64,000 bases of DNA from Pseudomonadota bacterium (GTDB lineage Bacteria; Pseudomonadota; Gammaproteobacteria; Burkholderiales; Burkholderiaceae_C). The stretch is taken from contig JAFEEF010000067.1 in NCBI GenBank assembly GCA_018241265.1, positions 1-64,000 on the forward strand, in the 5' to 3' direction. Shown here one piece after another: positions 9,269-18,025 of this stretch (position 1 is its first letter; each line of letters opens with the position of its first letter). The notes below the pieces were generated by a model that saw nothing but the letters and a program-made list of their open reading frames with translations, did no database searches and was not told the DNA's origin. The translations under genes were made by a program, and so were the position numbers.

Positions 9269-9684
9269 CGACGCGCAAGCCGGCCAAGCCGGCGCCCGGG
9301 CAGCCTGCGCGGGCTGTCAAGAGTCCCTACGAGCTGAGCGTCTTCGTCAACTGCCCATTCGACGACGACTACCTGCCGCTGCTGCACGCGATGGTCTTCG
9401 CGATCCACGACTGCGGGTTCCTGGCACGCTCGGCCGTCGAGGAAACCGGATCGAACGAGGTCCGGGTCGAGAAGATCGTGCGCATCATCTCCGAGTGCTG
9501 CTACTCGGTACACGACATCTCGCGCGTGGAAATCTCGGCTTCGAGGCTTCCGCGCTTCAACATGCCGTTCGAGCGCGGACTCGATCGGGCACACGAGCCC
9601 AGCCGGGCCCGGCAATTGTCTCGGCATTGCCGCGACAATTGCCCTGGACGCAAATCCAGGTCTACGTTAGCTCGGTGTTCTTGA
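9265..9684 (+). pseudogene. Truncated conserved protein (VNCPFDDDY family), C-terminus lost
   Basis: The reading frame starts with GTG overlapping the previous stop. Residues 23-100 contain a conserved family pattern: SVFVNCPFDDDYLPLL, then RVEKIVRIISEC, then YSVHDISRVE and LPRFNMPFE. Proteins with this pattern occur widely in bacteria. To my knowledge their function is not established; the alternating strands and Asp/Asn positions resemble a small nucleotide-binding (TIR/Rossmann-like) fold. After MPFE, where family members continue with a Gly/Leu-rich segment, the frame reads an unrelated Arg/Ser/Cys-rich tail that runs through two hairpins and stops. The gene therefore appears cut off and fused to intergenic DNA. 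Confidence 0.6.
9611..9660. repeat. Two abutting perfect hairpins at the truncation point
   Basis: GGCAATTGTC (9611-9620) pairs with GACAATTGCC (9634-9643). Overlapping it by one base, CCTGGA (9643-9648) pairs with TCCAGG (9655-9660). They lie inside the aberrant tail of the truncated gene and 34 bp before the next gene. They may be a terminator-like structure or the end of a small repeat. Confidence 0.6.
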
Positions 9685-9693
9685 CCGCCTGCT

Positions 9694-10446
9694 GTGGCCA
9701 CCATCCTCATCCCGATACCAAGTACGGACTTCGATCCGACGGAGACCGCCGTCCCGTGGCGTGTGCTGGTCGACAGAGGGCACATGGTCCGATTCGCAAC
9801 GCCCGACGCCTGCCCGGGCCGCGCGGACGAGCGCATGCTGACCGGGCGCGGACTGGGGCCGCTCAAGCGAGTGCTGATGGCCGATGTCAATGCCCGCAAG
9901 GCCTACGCAGCAATGATCCAGGACTCGGAGTTCACTTCACCGCTGACTTGGGAGCAAGCCGGCGCAACGGCCTACGACGCGTTGCTCCTGCCGGGAGGGC
10001 ATGCGCCCGGCATGAGGCCGTACCTCGAATCGAAGCCGCTCCAGGAGCTGATCGTCGCGTCGTTCGATCGGCGCGCACTCGTGGCCGCCATCTGTCATGG
10101 GGTGTTGCTCGCTGCGCGGGCGCGGCGTGCCGATGGCAAGTCCGTGTTGTGGGGGCGCCGGACAACGGCACTCCTACACCGAATGGAACTGACCGCATGG
10201 GCTCTGACCCGACTTTGGCTCGGCGACTACTATCGGACCTACCCTGTCTCCGTGCAGCAAGAAGTGACCAGCCTGCTGGCTGACCCGGCCGATTTCAACG
10301 TTGGCCCGAGTGGGCACCGTCGCGACTCCCTGGACCAGCTAGATGCGGGCTTCGTGCTGCGCGACGACAACTATCTGTCAGCGCGTTGGCCCGGGGATGC
10401 GCACCGATTCGCAGTCGAGATAGACACGGCCCTTCGAGGCGTCTGA
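9694..10446 (+). CDS. DJ-1/PfpI family (class I glutamine amidotransferase-like) protein
   Basis: A 250-residue cytoplasmic protein of the DJ-1/PfpI superfamily. The N-terminal strand (ATILIPIPSTDFDPTETAVPW) and the segment YDALLLPGGHAPGM are typical. The nucleophile elbow AICHGV places the reactive cysteine. Members include chaperone/deglycase-like and protease-like enzymes, and the exact activity cannot be assigned. The start is a GTG at 9694, directly downstream of the truncated gene and its hairpins. The C-terminal 90 residues are longer than in minimal PfpI proteins and resemble the larger ThiJ/PfpI hydrolases. No operon partner is evident. Confidence 0.8.
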   Translation: MATILIPIPSTDFDPTETAVPWRVLVDRGHMVRFATPDACPGRADERMLTGRGLGPLKRVLMADVNARKAYAAMIQDSEFTSPLTWEQAGATAYDALLLPGGHAPGMRPYLESKPLQELIVASFDRRALVAAICHGVLLAARARRADGKSVLWGRRTTALLHRMELTAWALTRLWLGDYYRTYPVSVQQEVTSLLADPADFNVGPSGHRRDSLDQLDAGFVLRDDNYLSARWPGDAHRFAVEIDTALRGV

Positions 10447-10671
10447 TGGCGGGTCAGCGACTGGTCAGCGACCCGGACGCAACCGGAGTACCGAGGATTC
10501 CGTCGCAGTAAGCAATTCGACGCGGGCCAGCCTCCGGCGTCATCGAGACCTCATCTTGCGCTTGCGGGGCGGCTCGACCTTCAGCCCCGATTTTGTTCGC
10601 TCCCCATTCCGCGCGCCGCCTTGTATAAAGGGAGAATGACCACTTGCCCTCAGGGAGGCATAGGAGATTCG

Positions 10672-11703
10672 ATGAAAGTTCGACGATTTCTCGCCGGGAT
10701 GGCGGCTGTCGCGCTGCCCACGCTCTACGCTTCCGATGCCCTCGCTGCGACCTACACGGTGTTCGACCTGCCGGGAGGCGATACCGCTCCGGTTGGCATC
10801 AACGCCGACGGTGACATCGCCGGCACCTATTGGACCGCGGGCGATGGCACCTCCGGACGCGGCTTCGTGCGCAGCGCGAACGGGTCCGTCGCGACGTTCA
10901 ATGTGCCTGCCGCGAACGCCGGCACCATCGTCTTCGGCATCAACGATGCCGGAACGGCCGTGGGGTACTGGTCGGCCGGCCTTCCGCAGGCGTTCGTGCG
11001 GACGCGCGACGGCACGATCCAGTCGTATTCGGTGCCAGGAAGCAACGTCACCATTGCCTACGCGGTCAATGCATCGGGTGGCTTTGTTGGAAACTATGTG
11101 ACGCCGACCGGCGGTGGGGGTTTCGTGCTGCTTGCCGATGGATCGCTGGGCTTGGCCGAGGGCGAGACGCATTTCTACGCGATCAACGCGTTCGGCGATG
11201 CGGGCGGAAGCACCGCGCTGAACCACCCCGGCCAGAAGGGCCTGATCCGCTATCGCGACGGGACGATGCTCACGTTCTCGGTGCCGCCTGGCGTGCCCGC
11301 GGGAGACCAGGCAACCGTGACCGGCCTGAACGACAGCGGTACGGCTACGGGCTATGCCGAAGTGAGCTGCATCGTCTGCGCACCGCGTGACGTGCGCGGA
11401 TTCGTGCGCGCTACCGACGGCACGTTCTCCGTCTTTCGCGTAACGACCGGTCAGAATCAACAAACGAACGACACCCGAGCTCGCGCAATCAATGCGGACG
11501 GCGTGGTCGTCGGCGAGTACTACCGGAGCGGTGGCCGAGGCAACGCCCAGGGCTTCGTGCGCGACGCTTCGGGCAACATCACCACTTTCAACGTGCCTCG
11601 CATGAAGGCCACGCTGCCCACCGCCATCAACGCGAGCGGCGTGGTCACTGGTACTTGCGTCGACGTTCACGGCACCCGACATGGATTCGTGCGGTATCCC
11701 TAG
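10672..11703 (+). CDS. Secreted HAF-repeat protein
   Basis: A 343-residue exported protein. A signal peptide (MKVRRFLAGMAAVALPTLYA, cleavage after SDALA) precedes about seven tandem units of the extracellular HAF type, each with GFVR.(DG), a strand ending in F.VP, and then a variant of AINA.G.VVG. These repeats resemble a beta-propeller-like fold; the family's role is unknown. Two Cys pairs (SCIVC; TCVDVHGTRH has one) could form disulfides. The ATG at 10672 is set by AGGAG about 8 nt upstream; an earlier TTG would put 17 extra residues before the signal peptide. A TATAAA at 10625 is a possible -10 element. It appears monocistronic. Confidence 0.8.
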   Translation: MKVRRFLAGMAAVALPTLYASDALAATYTVFDLPGGDTAPVGINADGDIAGTYWTAGDGTSGRGFVRSANGSVATFNVPAANAGTIVFGINDAGTAVGYWSAGLPQAFVRTRDGTIQSYSVPGSNVTIAYAVNASGGFVGNYVTPTGGGGFVLLADGSLGLAEGETHFYAINAFGDAGGSTALNHPGQKGLIRYRDGTMLTFSVPPGVPAGDQATVTGLNDSGTATGYAEVSCIVCAPRDVRGFVRATDGTFSVFRVTTGQNQQTNDTRARAINADGVVVGEYYRSGGRGNAQGFVRDASGNITTFNVPRMKATLPTAINASGVVTGTCVDVHGTRHGFVRYP

Positions 11704-11994
11704 CGCCGCCTCGTTAGCGGCCGGCAGTCCGTGGAAGAACGCATGAATATCGGCTCGTCGGGGTGTCGCGCCGGCCGGACCCTCGCCAACATGAGGCTCG
11801 CACACGCGTCGTCCCATTCCTGCTCGGATCGACCGATGAGCTTCGCCGACGCCCTGGCAACCTGCCTTCGAACGTACGCCGCTTTCGATATGGTTCGCTT
11901 GCCCTGCCTGCCAAGCTCAGGTCGCGAGCCGTAACACCTGCCGCCGGCGGATGGGAGCCGTCATCGGGCAAACCCTTGAGGTGTATGGCGCCGG

Positions 11995-12291
11995 CTAGGG
12001 CCTGTTCACACTGCGCATCCGGCTTCCGAAGTGTGAACAGCTAGACGAGCCCCGTGTCCGAAGCTCTGCTATCCAGAAGTCGATCAGCCGGGCATCCGCC
12101 TGGCGGCCGAGTCGGGCAGGGCGCTCGCACAAACACCGCGCCGAAGGCTCGGCCTCGAGGCGGATCCACTGGTTGAAGGTCGCGCGGTCGAACAGTCGCA
12201 CGCGTCGGCCGAGCTCAGGGCTGAACGCCTCGAGCAAGCGTGCCCCGCATGGGCGAGGCATGTCCCCTGGTGCGGCAACCGGCGCGCTCAT
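11995..12291 (-). pseudogene. TnsA-like endonuclease N-terminal remnant
   Basis: A 98-codon reading frame starting at 12291. Residues 17-73 (GARLLEAFSPELGRRVRLFD, then FNQWIRLEAEPSARCLCERP, then ARLIDFW) match the N-terminus of TnsA-like transposon endonucleases found in Burkholderiales transposition modules. Homology ends right after LIDFW. The last 25 residues are an unrelated tail encoded by an inverted repeat. The remaining endonuclease domain and any partner transposase genes are absent. It appears to be the stub left by a deletion or rearrangement, lying between two unrelated secreted-protein genes. Confidence 0.5.
12002..12040. repeat. Perfect 11-bp inverted repeat
   Basis: CTGTTCACACT (12002-12012) and AGTGTGAACAG (12030-12040) with a 17-nt loop. 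CTAG tetramers lie just outside each arm. It sits exactly at the 3' end of the TnsA-like remnant and could be a scar or a terminator. Confidence 0.6.
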
Positions 12292-12423
12292 CGCAGCGCG
12301 ATCGCCATCTTCGCTCTCCCCTAATTCGAGGCGTCTCAGTTGTCGGACGGCCGCGATTCGTGTAGCTTGACACGCTTTGTCCATGTGCCGGCGTTCGGCG
12401 AATCTGCACCAAAGGAGAAGCCG

Positions 12424-14787
12424 ATGAAGTCGCCCGTTGCAACCCCGGTCCTCCTGGCGATCTGCTTGCAGGCCAGCCTGGCCGTCGCGGGCACTGCCCG
12501 CCTGGACAGCGGCGGGACAGGCGGCCAGTTCGGCTCGCTCTACGGCCCGGACCGGCTCTATACCACCGCCAACGGCGCCGGCGCGATCGGCGGCACCGCC
12601 GTCACGCCGCTGCTCGCCACGAACGGCCAGCTGATCGAGAACACCTCCTACACGAGCCTGTTCAACAGCGTCCGCGAAGGCGTCACCGAATACCGCTTCG
12701 ACGTGCCCAACGGCACCTACCTGCTGACGATGCAGTTCGTGGAGCTGCTCGAGAACGGCCCGAACCTCAGGCGCTTCTCGGTGCTCGCCGAGGGCGTGCC
12801 GCTGCTGACCGATCTCGATCTCTACGCGCTCTACGGACGCAACTACGCTGTCACATACCAGTTCGCCGTGAACGTCTCCGACGGGCAGCTCAACGTCACG
12901 TTCCCGGCGACGATCGGCCAGTCCACCATCTCGGGCATCGCGGTCCAGCGCATCGCCAGGGACCTGAAGGCCCCGGCCATGCCGACCGACGTGGCAGCGC
13001 TCGGCGGCTACTACCGCAACATCGTCACCTGGCCCGACCAGACCGAGCCGGACCTTGCGGGCTACTTGGTGCGCCGATCGAGCACCCCGACCGGACCCTT
13101 CACGCTGCTGACGCCGACGCCGACCCCGGTCAGCCGCTACTTCGACGATGCCGTCACGCCGTTCGCGGCCGACTACTACCAGATCGCCGCGGTCGACGTG
13201 TTCGGCAACCAGAGCGCTTTCACGAGCGCGGTCGGCGCGGCGCCGCTCGATCGCACGCAATCGATACTGCCGGTCTATCAGCTGTCGATACCGCCCGACC
13301 AGTACGCGATCCTTCAGGCCAATCCGGATTCCGACTACGTCACGGCCACCTTCATCGGCGACAGCACGACCTTCGCCGACATCGGCGTCAAGTACCGCGG
13401 ATCGTCGAGCCTCGACAACGAGAAGAAGTCGTGGAAGGTCAACTTCAAGAAGGGCGTGCCGTTCGAGGGGCGCGACAAGCTCAACCAGAAGGCGGTGTCG
13501 ACCGACACGACGCTGCTCACGGAATGCCTGTCGTCGGCGCAGCTCCAGGCCGTCTCGACGCTCGCGACGAGCTGCTCCTTCTCGCACCTGGAGGTCAACG
13601 GCGAATTCATGGGCGTCTTCAGCCGCATCGAGGAGGTGGACGACGACTTCTTCAACGCGCGCGGCATCAACCCGAGCGGCCAGCTCCTGGAGGCGCAGAA
13701 CCCCGCCTACGCGAACCTGCGCATCCTTCCCGACTATTCGGTCGGTTGGGACGATCACAGCGACAACGACGACGGCTATCCGGCGCTGTCTGCGCTGGTG
13801 CAGACCATCAATACGACGCCGGACGCCAAGTTCGCGTCGACGATCGCATCGGTCGTGAACGTCGATGCCTATCTCGACTACGTCGCCGCGATGGCCGTCG
13901 ATGGCGACTGGGACCACATCAGCCACAACTACTACATGTACAAGAGCCCGGACAGCCCGCTCTGGGAGGTCATACCGAAAGACTTCGACCAGGCGTTCGT
14001 CCAGAGCTCGCTTTCGCTGCTGCAGGCCGCCAAGACGAGCCCGGGGCAGCCGATCACCTCGTACAACGTGCTGACCTCGCGGCTGCTGACGGTGCCGCTG
14101 TACCGGCAGTGGTACGTCAACAAGCTGTCCTACCTGCTCGGATCGTCGTTCACGCCACCGGTCCTGATGCCGCGCATCGACGGCTTCCACAGCACCGTCG
14201 CGGACGACGCGCATCGCGACGTCTACAAGCGCGGCCGCGAGGACAACAGCGGCTTCGATCAATCGGCGCCGGCATTGCAGGATTTCGTCACCGCACGCAT
14301 CGCCTACATCGATGCCAACCTCGCGAGCATTGCGCCGAACGTCGCGCAGCCGCTGCTGATCAACGAGATCGTGCCCGACAACCGCACCGGCATCGCCGAC
14401 AGGGCCGGCGCGCACAGTCCCTGGCTCGAGCTCTACAACCCCGGCAGTACCCCCTATCGGCTCACCGGGCACACGCTCACGAACGACCCGTCGCAGCCCG
14501 GCATGTGGAAGTTCCCGAACGGCACCACGGTGCCGGCCGGCGGCTATCTGCTGGTCTGGCTCGACAACGCGCCCGCGGCCGGCGAGCTGCACGCATCGTT
14601 CGGCGTCAACCCGAAAGGCCAGGCGGTCGCGCTCTACGCGCCGATCAGCGCCGGCGGGGCGCTGCTGGACACGATCGCCTACCGTGCCATCGCCCCGGAC
14701 GTCTCGTACGCACGGCGCTCGGACGGTGCCGCGCTCTGGTCCGTCCAGACATCGCCCTCGCCGCTCGGTCCGAACACGGGCCCGTAG
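12424..14787 (+). CDS. Secreted malectin / FnIII / CotH / lamin-tail-domain protein
   Basis: A 787-residue exported multidomain protein. The order is: signal peptide 1-23; malectin-like carbohydrate-binding domain about 25-155 (YTSLFNSVREG, then YLLTMQFVEL); fibronectin-III-like domain about 165-250; CotH kinase-like domain about 265-620 (DIGVKYRGSSSLDNEKKSWK, then FSHLEVNGEFMGVFSRIEEV, then WEVIPKDFDQAF); and a C-terminal lamin-tail domain about 640-780 (LLINEIVPDNRTG, then SPWLELYNPG). CotH proteins are atypical kinases or surface proteins; this combination points to a surface or matrix role. GGAG upstream of 12424 fixes the start. It leads a three-gene secreted set; the next gene begins 3 bp after the stop. 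Confidence 0.85.
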   Translation: MKSPVATPVLLAICLQASLAVAGTARLDSGGTGGQFGSLYGPDRLYTTANGAGAIGGTAVTPLLATNGQLIENTSYTSLFNSVREGVTEYRFDVPNGTYLLTMQFVELLENGPNLRRFSVLAEGVPLLTDLDLYALYGRNYAVTYQFAVNVSDGQLNVTFPATIGQSTISGIAVQRIARDLKAPAMPTDVAALGGYYRNIVTWPDQTEPDLAGYLVRRSSTPTGPFTLLTPTPTPVSRYFDDAVTPFAADYYQIAAVDVFGNQSAFTSAVGAAPLDRTQSILPVYQLSIPPDQYAILQANPDSDYVTATFIGDSTTFADIGVKYRGSSSLDNEKKSWKVNFKKGVPFEGRDKLNQKAVSTDTTLLTECLSSAQLQAVSTLATSCSFSHLEVNGEFMGVFSRIEEVDDDFFNARGINPSGQLLEAQNPAYANLRILPDYSVGWDDHSDNDDGYPALSALVQTINTTPDAKFASTIASVVNVDAYLDYVAAMAVDGDWDHISHNYYMYKSPDSPLWEVIPKDFDQAFVQSSLSLLQAAKTSPGQPITSYNVLTSRLLTVPLYRQWYVNKLSYLLGSSFTPPVLMPRIDGFHSTVADDAHRDVYKRGREDNSGFDQSAPALQDFVTARIAYIDANLASIAPNVAQPLLINEIVPDNRTGIADRAGAHSPWLELYNPGSTPYRLTGHTLTNDPSQPGMWKFPNGTTVPAGGYLLVWLDNAPAAGELHASFGVNPKGQAVALYAPISAGGALLDTIAYRAIAPDVSYARRSDGAALWSVQTSPSPLGPNTGP

Positions 14788-14790
14788 CGG

Positions 14791-16200
14791 ATGCAGCCCC
14801 CCGCGAGGGACCTCTCGGTCACATCGCCCGCAACGGCACGGCTTGCGCGCCGGCTGTGCGCGGCGATCGTCGTCGCCTGCTCCGGCATCGCCGCCGCGCA
14901 AACCGCCTCGTTCGCGCTGCCGCGCCGCGGCTGCCCGTTGGCGCACTGCGATCTTCGCTTGTCCGACGGCGTCAACGCGGTCTCGCCGTCGGTCGGACAA
15001 CTCGTCCATGCGGATACGGCGAGCGCCGGCGGCAAGCATGGCTTGGGCTGCGCTTCGGACACGCACATCGCGGCTTGCGCATTGTCGGGCGATCCGCCGT
15101 CGCCTTCGAACCTGGTCGTCTACGACGGCGACGGTCGCAGGCTCTGGGACGACGGCGGCATCCTGGGCGGCACCGCCGCCACCTCGGCGCCTCTCATCGG
15201 CGCCGACGGCACGGTGGTTGCAGCCGATCAGAACTGGATCCTGCGGGGCGACCCGACACGCCAGACGATCCTCTGGAAATCCGCGAAGCCGGACCTCGGT
15301 CGTCCGCTCGGGCCGGTCGTCATCGGCGCCGATGCGAGCATGATCCTTCTCGTGACCGGCGGTTCGGCCGCGGGGACGCCGGAGGTATCGGTCTGGGACG
15401 CGTCGAGCGGCGCGCTGCTCGCTCATCAGGCGATCGTCGACCCCGACACCCACATCGTCTACGGCACGCAGAACACCGCCGCCACGACCGGCAACCGCGC
15501 CTACGTGCTGACCGCGGCGGTGGACAACCCGGCCGACGGCCGCCTCTACGCGATCGACGTCTGCGATGCCGACGATTGCGGCGGGCGCGGCACGATGACG
15601 ATCGCATGGCACTACGACTTCGCCGGGCCGAGCGGCGCGAGCCCGCTGCTGATCGGCACGCAGGTCTACTTCGATGGCCGGCCGGCCGCCGGCGGCGGCA
15701 CCTTCATAGCGGTCAAGGATCGTGGCGCGACGCCGCGGCTGCTCTGGAAGAAGGCGTACACCGGGCAGTTCGTCGCCGGGGCGGCGCTCGATCCGCGCGG
15801 CGGTCTGTGGGTCTATCCGGTACCCGGCAGCTATGCGCTGCTGCGCCTGGACGCCGGCACCGGCAACACGTTGCAGACCGTCCCCATCAGCGCGGCGGCA
15901 GGTCTCCCATCGGGCTATTCGGGCGGTTCGGCGGTCTCGGTCAGCAAGTCGGCTGGCGGCGCCGTCGTGCTGACGCTGGGCATCCGGCCGCTGCTCGATG
16001 CCCGCCTCGCGAACTACGTCGCCGCACTCGATGTCAGCTCGACGGCGACCGGCTCCGCGCTCTGGCTGTATCCGGTCGCCGCGACCACCCAGGTCAATTC
16101 GGCACAAGGACAGTTTCCGATCGTCTACGGTGGGAGCGGCGCGCGCCGCGTGGTCTACACCGGCACCAACACGGGGACGTTCTTCGTCGGCGAACCCTAG
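14791..16200 (+). CDS. Secreted PQQ-like beta-propeller protein
   Basis: A 469-residue exported protein. A hydrophobic segment (LCAAIVVACSGIAAAQ, about 23-38) acts as a signal peptide after a long N-terminus. The mature part has repeated units with W-containing blades (RRLWDDGGILGG, TILWKSAKP, IAWHYDFAGPSGASPLLIG, RLLWKKAYTGQF, ALWLYPVA) of the PQQ-like/quinoprotein propeller type. I see no catalytic quinoprotein signature, so a binding or structural role is more likely. It starts 3 bp after the CotH gene and is followed after 26 bp by another exported protein, so the three probably form an operon. Confidence 0.7.
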   Translation: MQPPARDLSVTSPATARLARRLCAAIVVACSGIAAAQTASFALPRRGCPLAHCDLRLSDGVNAVSPSVGQLVHADTASAGGKHGLGCASDTHIAACALSGDPPSPSNLVVYDGDGRRLWDDGGILGGTAATSAPLIGADGTVVAADQNWILRGDPTRQTILWKSAKPDLGRPLGPVVIGADASMILLVTGGSAAGTPEVSVWDASSGALLAHQAIVDPDTHIVYGTQNTAATTGNRAYVLTAAVDNPADGRLYAIDVCDADDCGGRGTMTIAWHYDFAGPSGASPLLIGTQVYFDGRPAAGGGTFIAVKDRGATPRLLWKKAYTGQFVAGAALDPRGGLWVYPVPGSYALLRLDAGTGNTLQTVPISAAAGLPSGYSGGSAVSVSKSAGGAVVLTLGIRPLLDARLANYVAALDVSSTATGSALWLYPVAATTQVNSAQGQFPIVYGGSGARRVVYTGTNTGTFFVGEP

Positions 16201-16226
16201 CTCACCCTGCCCGAAAGTACGTCGCC

Positions 16227-17390
16227 ATGATCCGCTTTCCCGTCGCGCCGCGCGCTGCGCTGCTCGCCCTGCTCTGTGCCTTCGCCGGTCGTGCTGGCGC
16301 CGCCGCCTTCGCGCCGAACGATGTCGAGGTCTGCTCTGCGGCCTACGGCGTGACGGATCCGGAGTTCGACTCCGAAAGCCGCTTCATGACGTTCGTCAAC
16401 GCGCAGGTGCAGGTCCGCGTCGCGCTGATGAACGCGGACGGCAGCATCGGCACGCCCGGCTGCGTGGGCGTGCTCGTGGACCAGGGCGCGTGGGGCTGGC
16501 CCGACAGCACGGGCTACCAAGGACCGGAATGGGGCCGCAGCGCGAACGGCCTGGAAATCTTCTATACCCGGTTCCTGCCCGACGGCAAGACGCCGGCCCT
16601 GGCTCATGCCGTCGCGAACGGGAAGGCGTGGCAGGCGAGCTACCTCGCGTCGGGAAGCCGCCGCTCGACGATCGTGGCTTCCACCGACGCGACCGCCCCG
16701 GAGGCGCGCATCATGTACGTCGCCCGCACGATGTCGGGTCAGGACCTGCCGATGTGGCGCGAGGCCGAAGAGCCGGCCAGCGAGACGCTCTATCCCGGCA
16801 GCTACAGCTTCTCGACCGTGACGGGCAGCGTGCCGCGCTGGGTCGCCAACGAACGCGCGATCTCGATGGTGGAGCCGGACACCAGCGGCGTGATGCAGGC
16901 GGTGCGCTTCGACATCGACACGCAGACCGCTCAAGTGCTGACCCACGACGATGGCAACAAGGCCGAGGTCTGGATATGGTCCGCACCTGAATTCGGCGGC
17001 GACCGGGTGATGACGACGGTCGTCGACGGATGTTGCCTGCGCGTGTACCGGCAGCTCGGCTCGAGATGGGTGCTCGTCAACACGATCAAGGTCGCTTCGC
17101 TGGCGCCGGGCTTGTCGGCCATGTATTCGCCGCAGCCTCAGGTCTACAAGGGACGCTCCTACGTCGTGGTCGAGTTCGGCAACCAGCTGAAGGATCCCGC
17201 CTCGCAGATCTGGCTCCTGGCGATCGACCCTTCCGTGCCGCTTGCGCGGCAACTGAGCGATCCGCAGACGCAGGCCGTCCGCACCGAGCCCGAAACGCTG
17301 GTCACGAAGCAAGGCTTCTACGTCTACTACTCGCAGCAGGTCGGCGCCGACCAGCCCCGCAGCCTGCGCAGGGTGTCGACCGGCCTTTGA
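16227..17390 (+). CDS. Secreted protein, probable beta-propeller
   Basis: A 387-residue exported protein with a clear signal peptide (PRAALLALLCAFAGRAGAAA). The mature protein has spaced strand-turn units such as GPEWGRSANGLEIFYTRFL and PQVYKGRSYVVVEFGNQL, resembling PD40/WD40-like periplasmic propellers, and several Cys residues. I do not recognise a specific family. It is third in the CotH cluster, so it likely acts outside the cytoplasm with the other two. Its TGA stop overlaps a possible TTG start of the antitoxin gene downstream, but the functions look unrelated. Confidence 0.65.
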   Translation: MIRFPVAPRAALLALLCAFAGRAGAAAFAPNDVEVCSAAYGVTDPEFDSESRFMTFVNAQVQVRVALMNADGSIGTPGCVGVLVDQGAWGWPDSTGYQGPEWGRSANGLEIFYTRFLPDGKTPALAHAVANGKAWQASYLASGSRRSTIVASTDATAPEARIMYVARTMSGQDLPMWREAEEPASETLYPGSYSFSTVTGSVPRWVANERAISMVEPDTSGVMQAVRFDIDTQTAQVLTHDDGNKAEVWIWSAPEFGGDRVMTTVVDGCCLRVYRQLGSRWVLVNTIKVASLAPGLSAMYSPQPQVYKGRSYVVVEFGNQLKDPASQIWLLAIDPSVPLARQLSDPQTQAVRTEPETLVTKQGFYVYYSQQVGADQPRSLRRVSTGL

Positions 17391-18022
17391 ACCGTCGCCG
17401 AGTTCCTCTGCGACCGTCCGGTGAGCCAGGCATCGAGGCCGACATCGCGCGGCGAGTCCGGCGCGCGAAGCCGGGCACCGTCTTCACCCCCGTGTTGTTC
17501 GCCGGTGTCGGCAGCCGCGCGGCAATCGACAAGGCACTGCAGCGCTTGGCTGCTCGCGGCGATCTTCGCCGCTTGTCGCGTGGCCTTTGCGACAAGCCGC
17601 GACGGGACCCGTTGCTCGGCACGTTATGGCCGTCCGTGGATGCAGTCGTCGCCGCGCTGACGGGCAAGGACAAGCTGCGTCTGCAGCCGACCGGCGCTTA
17701 CGCCGCGAACCTGCTCGGACTGTCCGACCAGGTGCCCGCGCGTGTCGAGTTCCTGACCGATGGCACGAGCCGCACCGTGAAGGCCGGTCCGATGCAGATC
17801 GTCCTCAAGCGCACCACGCCACGGCAGATGGCCGCGGCGGGGCGGACGAGCGGGCTCGTGATCCAGGCGCTCCGCAGCCTCGGGGCCGACCACGTGACGC
17901 CGCAGCGGCTGAACAAGCTGCGCCGCGCGATACCGGTCGAGCAGCGGCGCGCCTTGCTCGACGATCTGACGCTCGCTCCAGGCTGGTTGCAGCCGACGTT
18001 GCGCGCGCTCGCGGCGGACTGA
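17387..18022 (+). CDS. AbiEi-type antitoxin (DUF6088 family)
   Basis: About 210 residues. The N-terminal 60 residues are a winged-helix unit (GTVFTPVLFAGVGSRAAID, then RLAARGDLRRLSRGLCD). The C-terminal domain carries DALRLQPTGAYAANLLGLS-like signatures (KLRLQPTGAYAANLLGLSDQ), then LKRTTPRQM and GLVIQALRSLG, as in DUF6088/AbiEi antitoxins. Type IV AbiEi antitoxins repress their own operon and counter the AbiEii nucleotidyltransferase toxin. The toxin gene follows after 3 bp but is truncated. The start is uncertain: a TTG at 17387, overlapping the preceding stop, gives the full wing domain, and no in-frame ATG exists near it. Confidence 0.78.
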   Translation: MNRRRVPLRPSGEPGIEADIARRVRRAKPGTVFTPVLFAGVGSRAAIDKALQRLAARGDLRRLSRGLCDKPRRDPLLGTLWPSVDAVVAALTGKDKLRLQPTGAYAANLLGLSDQVPARVEFLTDGTSRTVKAGPMQIVLKRTTPRQMAAAGRTSGLVIQALRSLGADHVTPQRLNKLRRAIPVEQRRALLDDLTLAPGWLQPTLRALAAD

Positions 18023-18025
18023 CGC

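Noticed and set aside
9611-9670. An integron attC-like recombination site
   Set aside because: Hairpins are present, but the nearby GTTAGCT does not fit the GTTRRRY core, there is no matching RYYYAAC partner, and no integron integrase is in the window.
11995-16107. A 1370-codon open frame on the minus strand across the CotH and propeller genes
   Set aside because: It is a shadow frame: Arg-rich with no domain pattern, opposite three genes with signal peptides and domains. Only its last 98 codons, from 12291, look like a real remnant.
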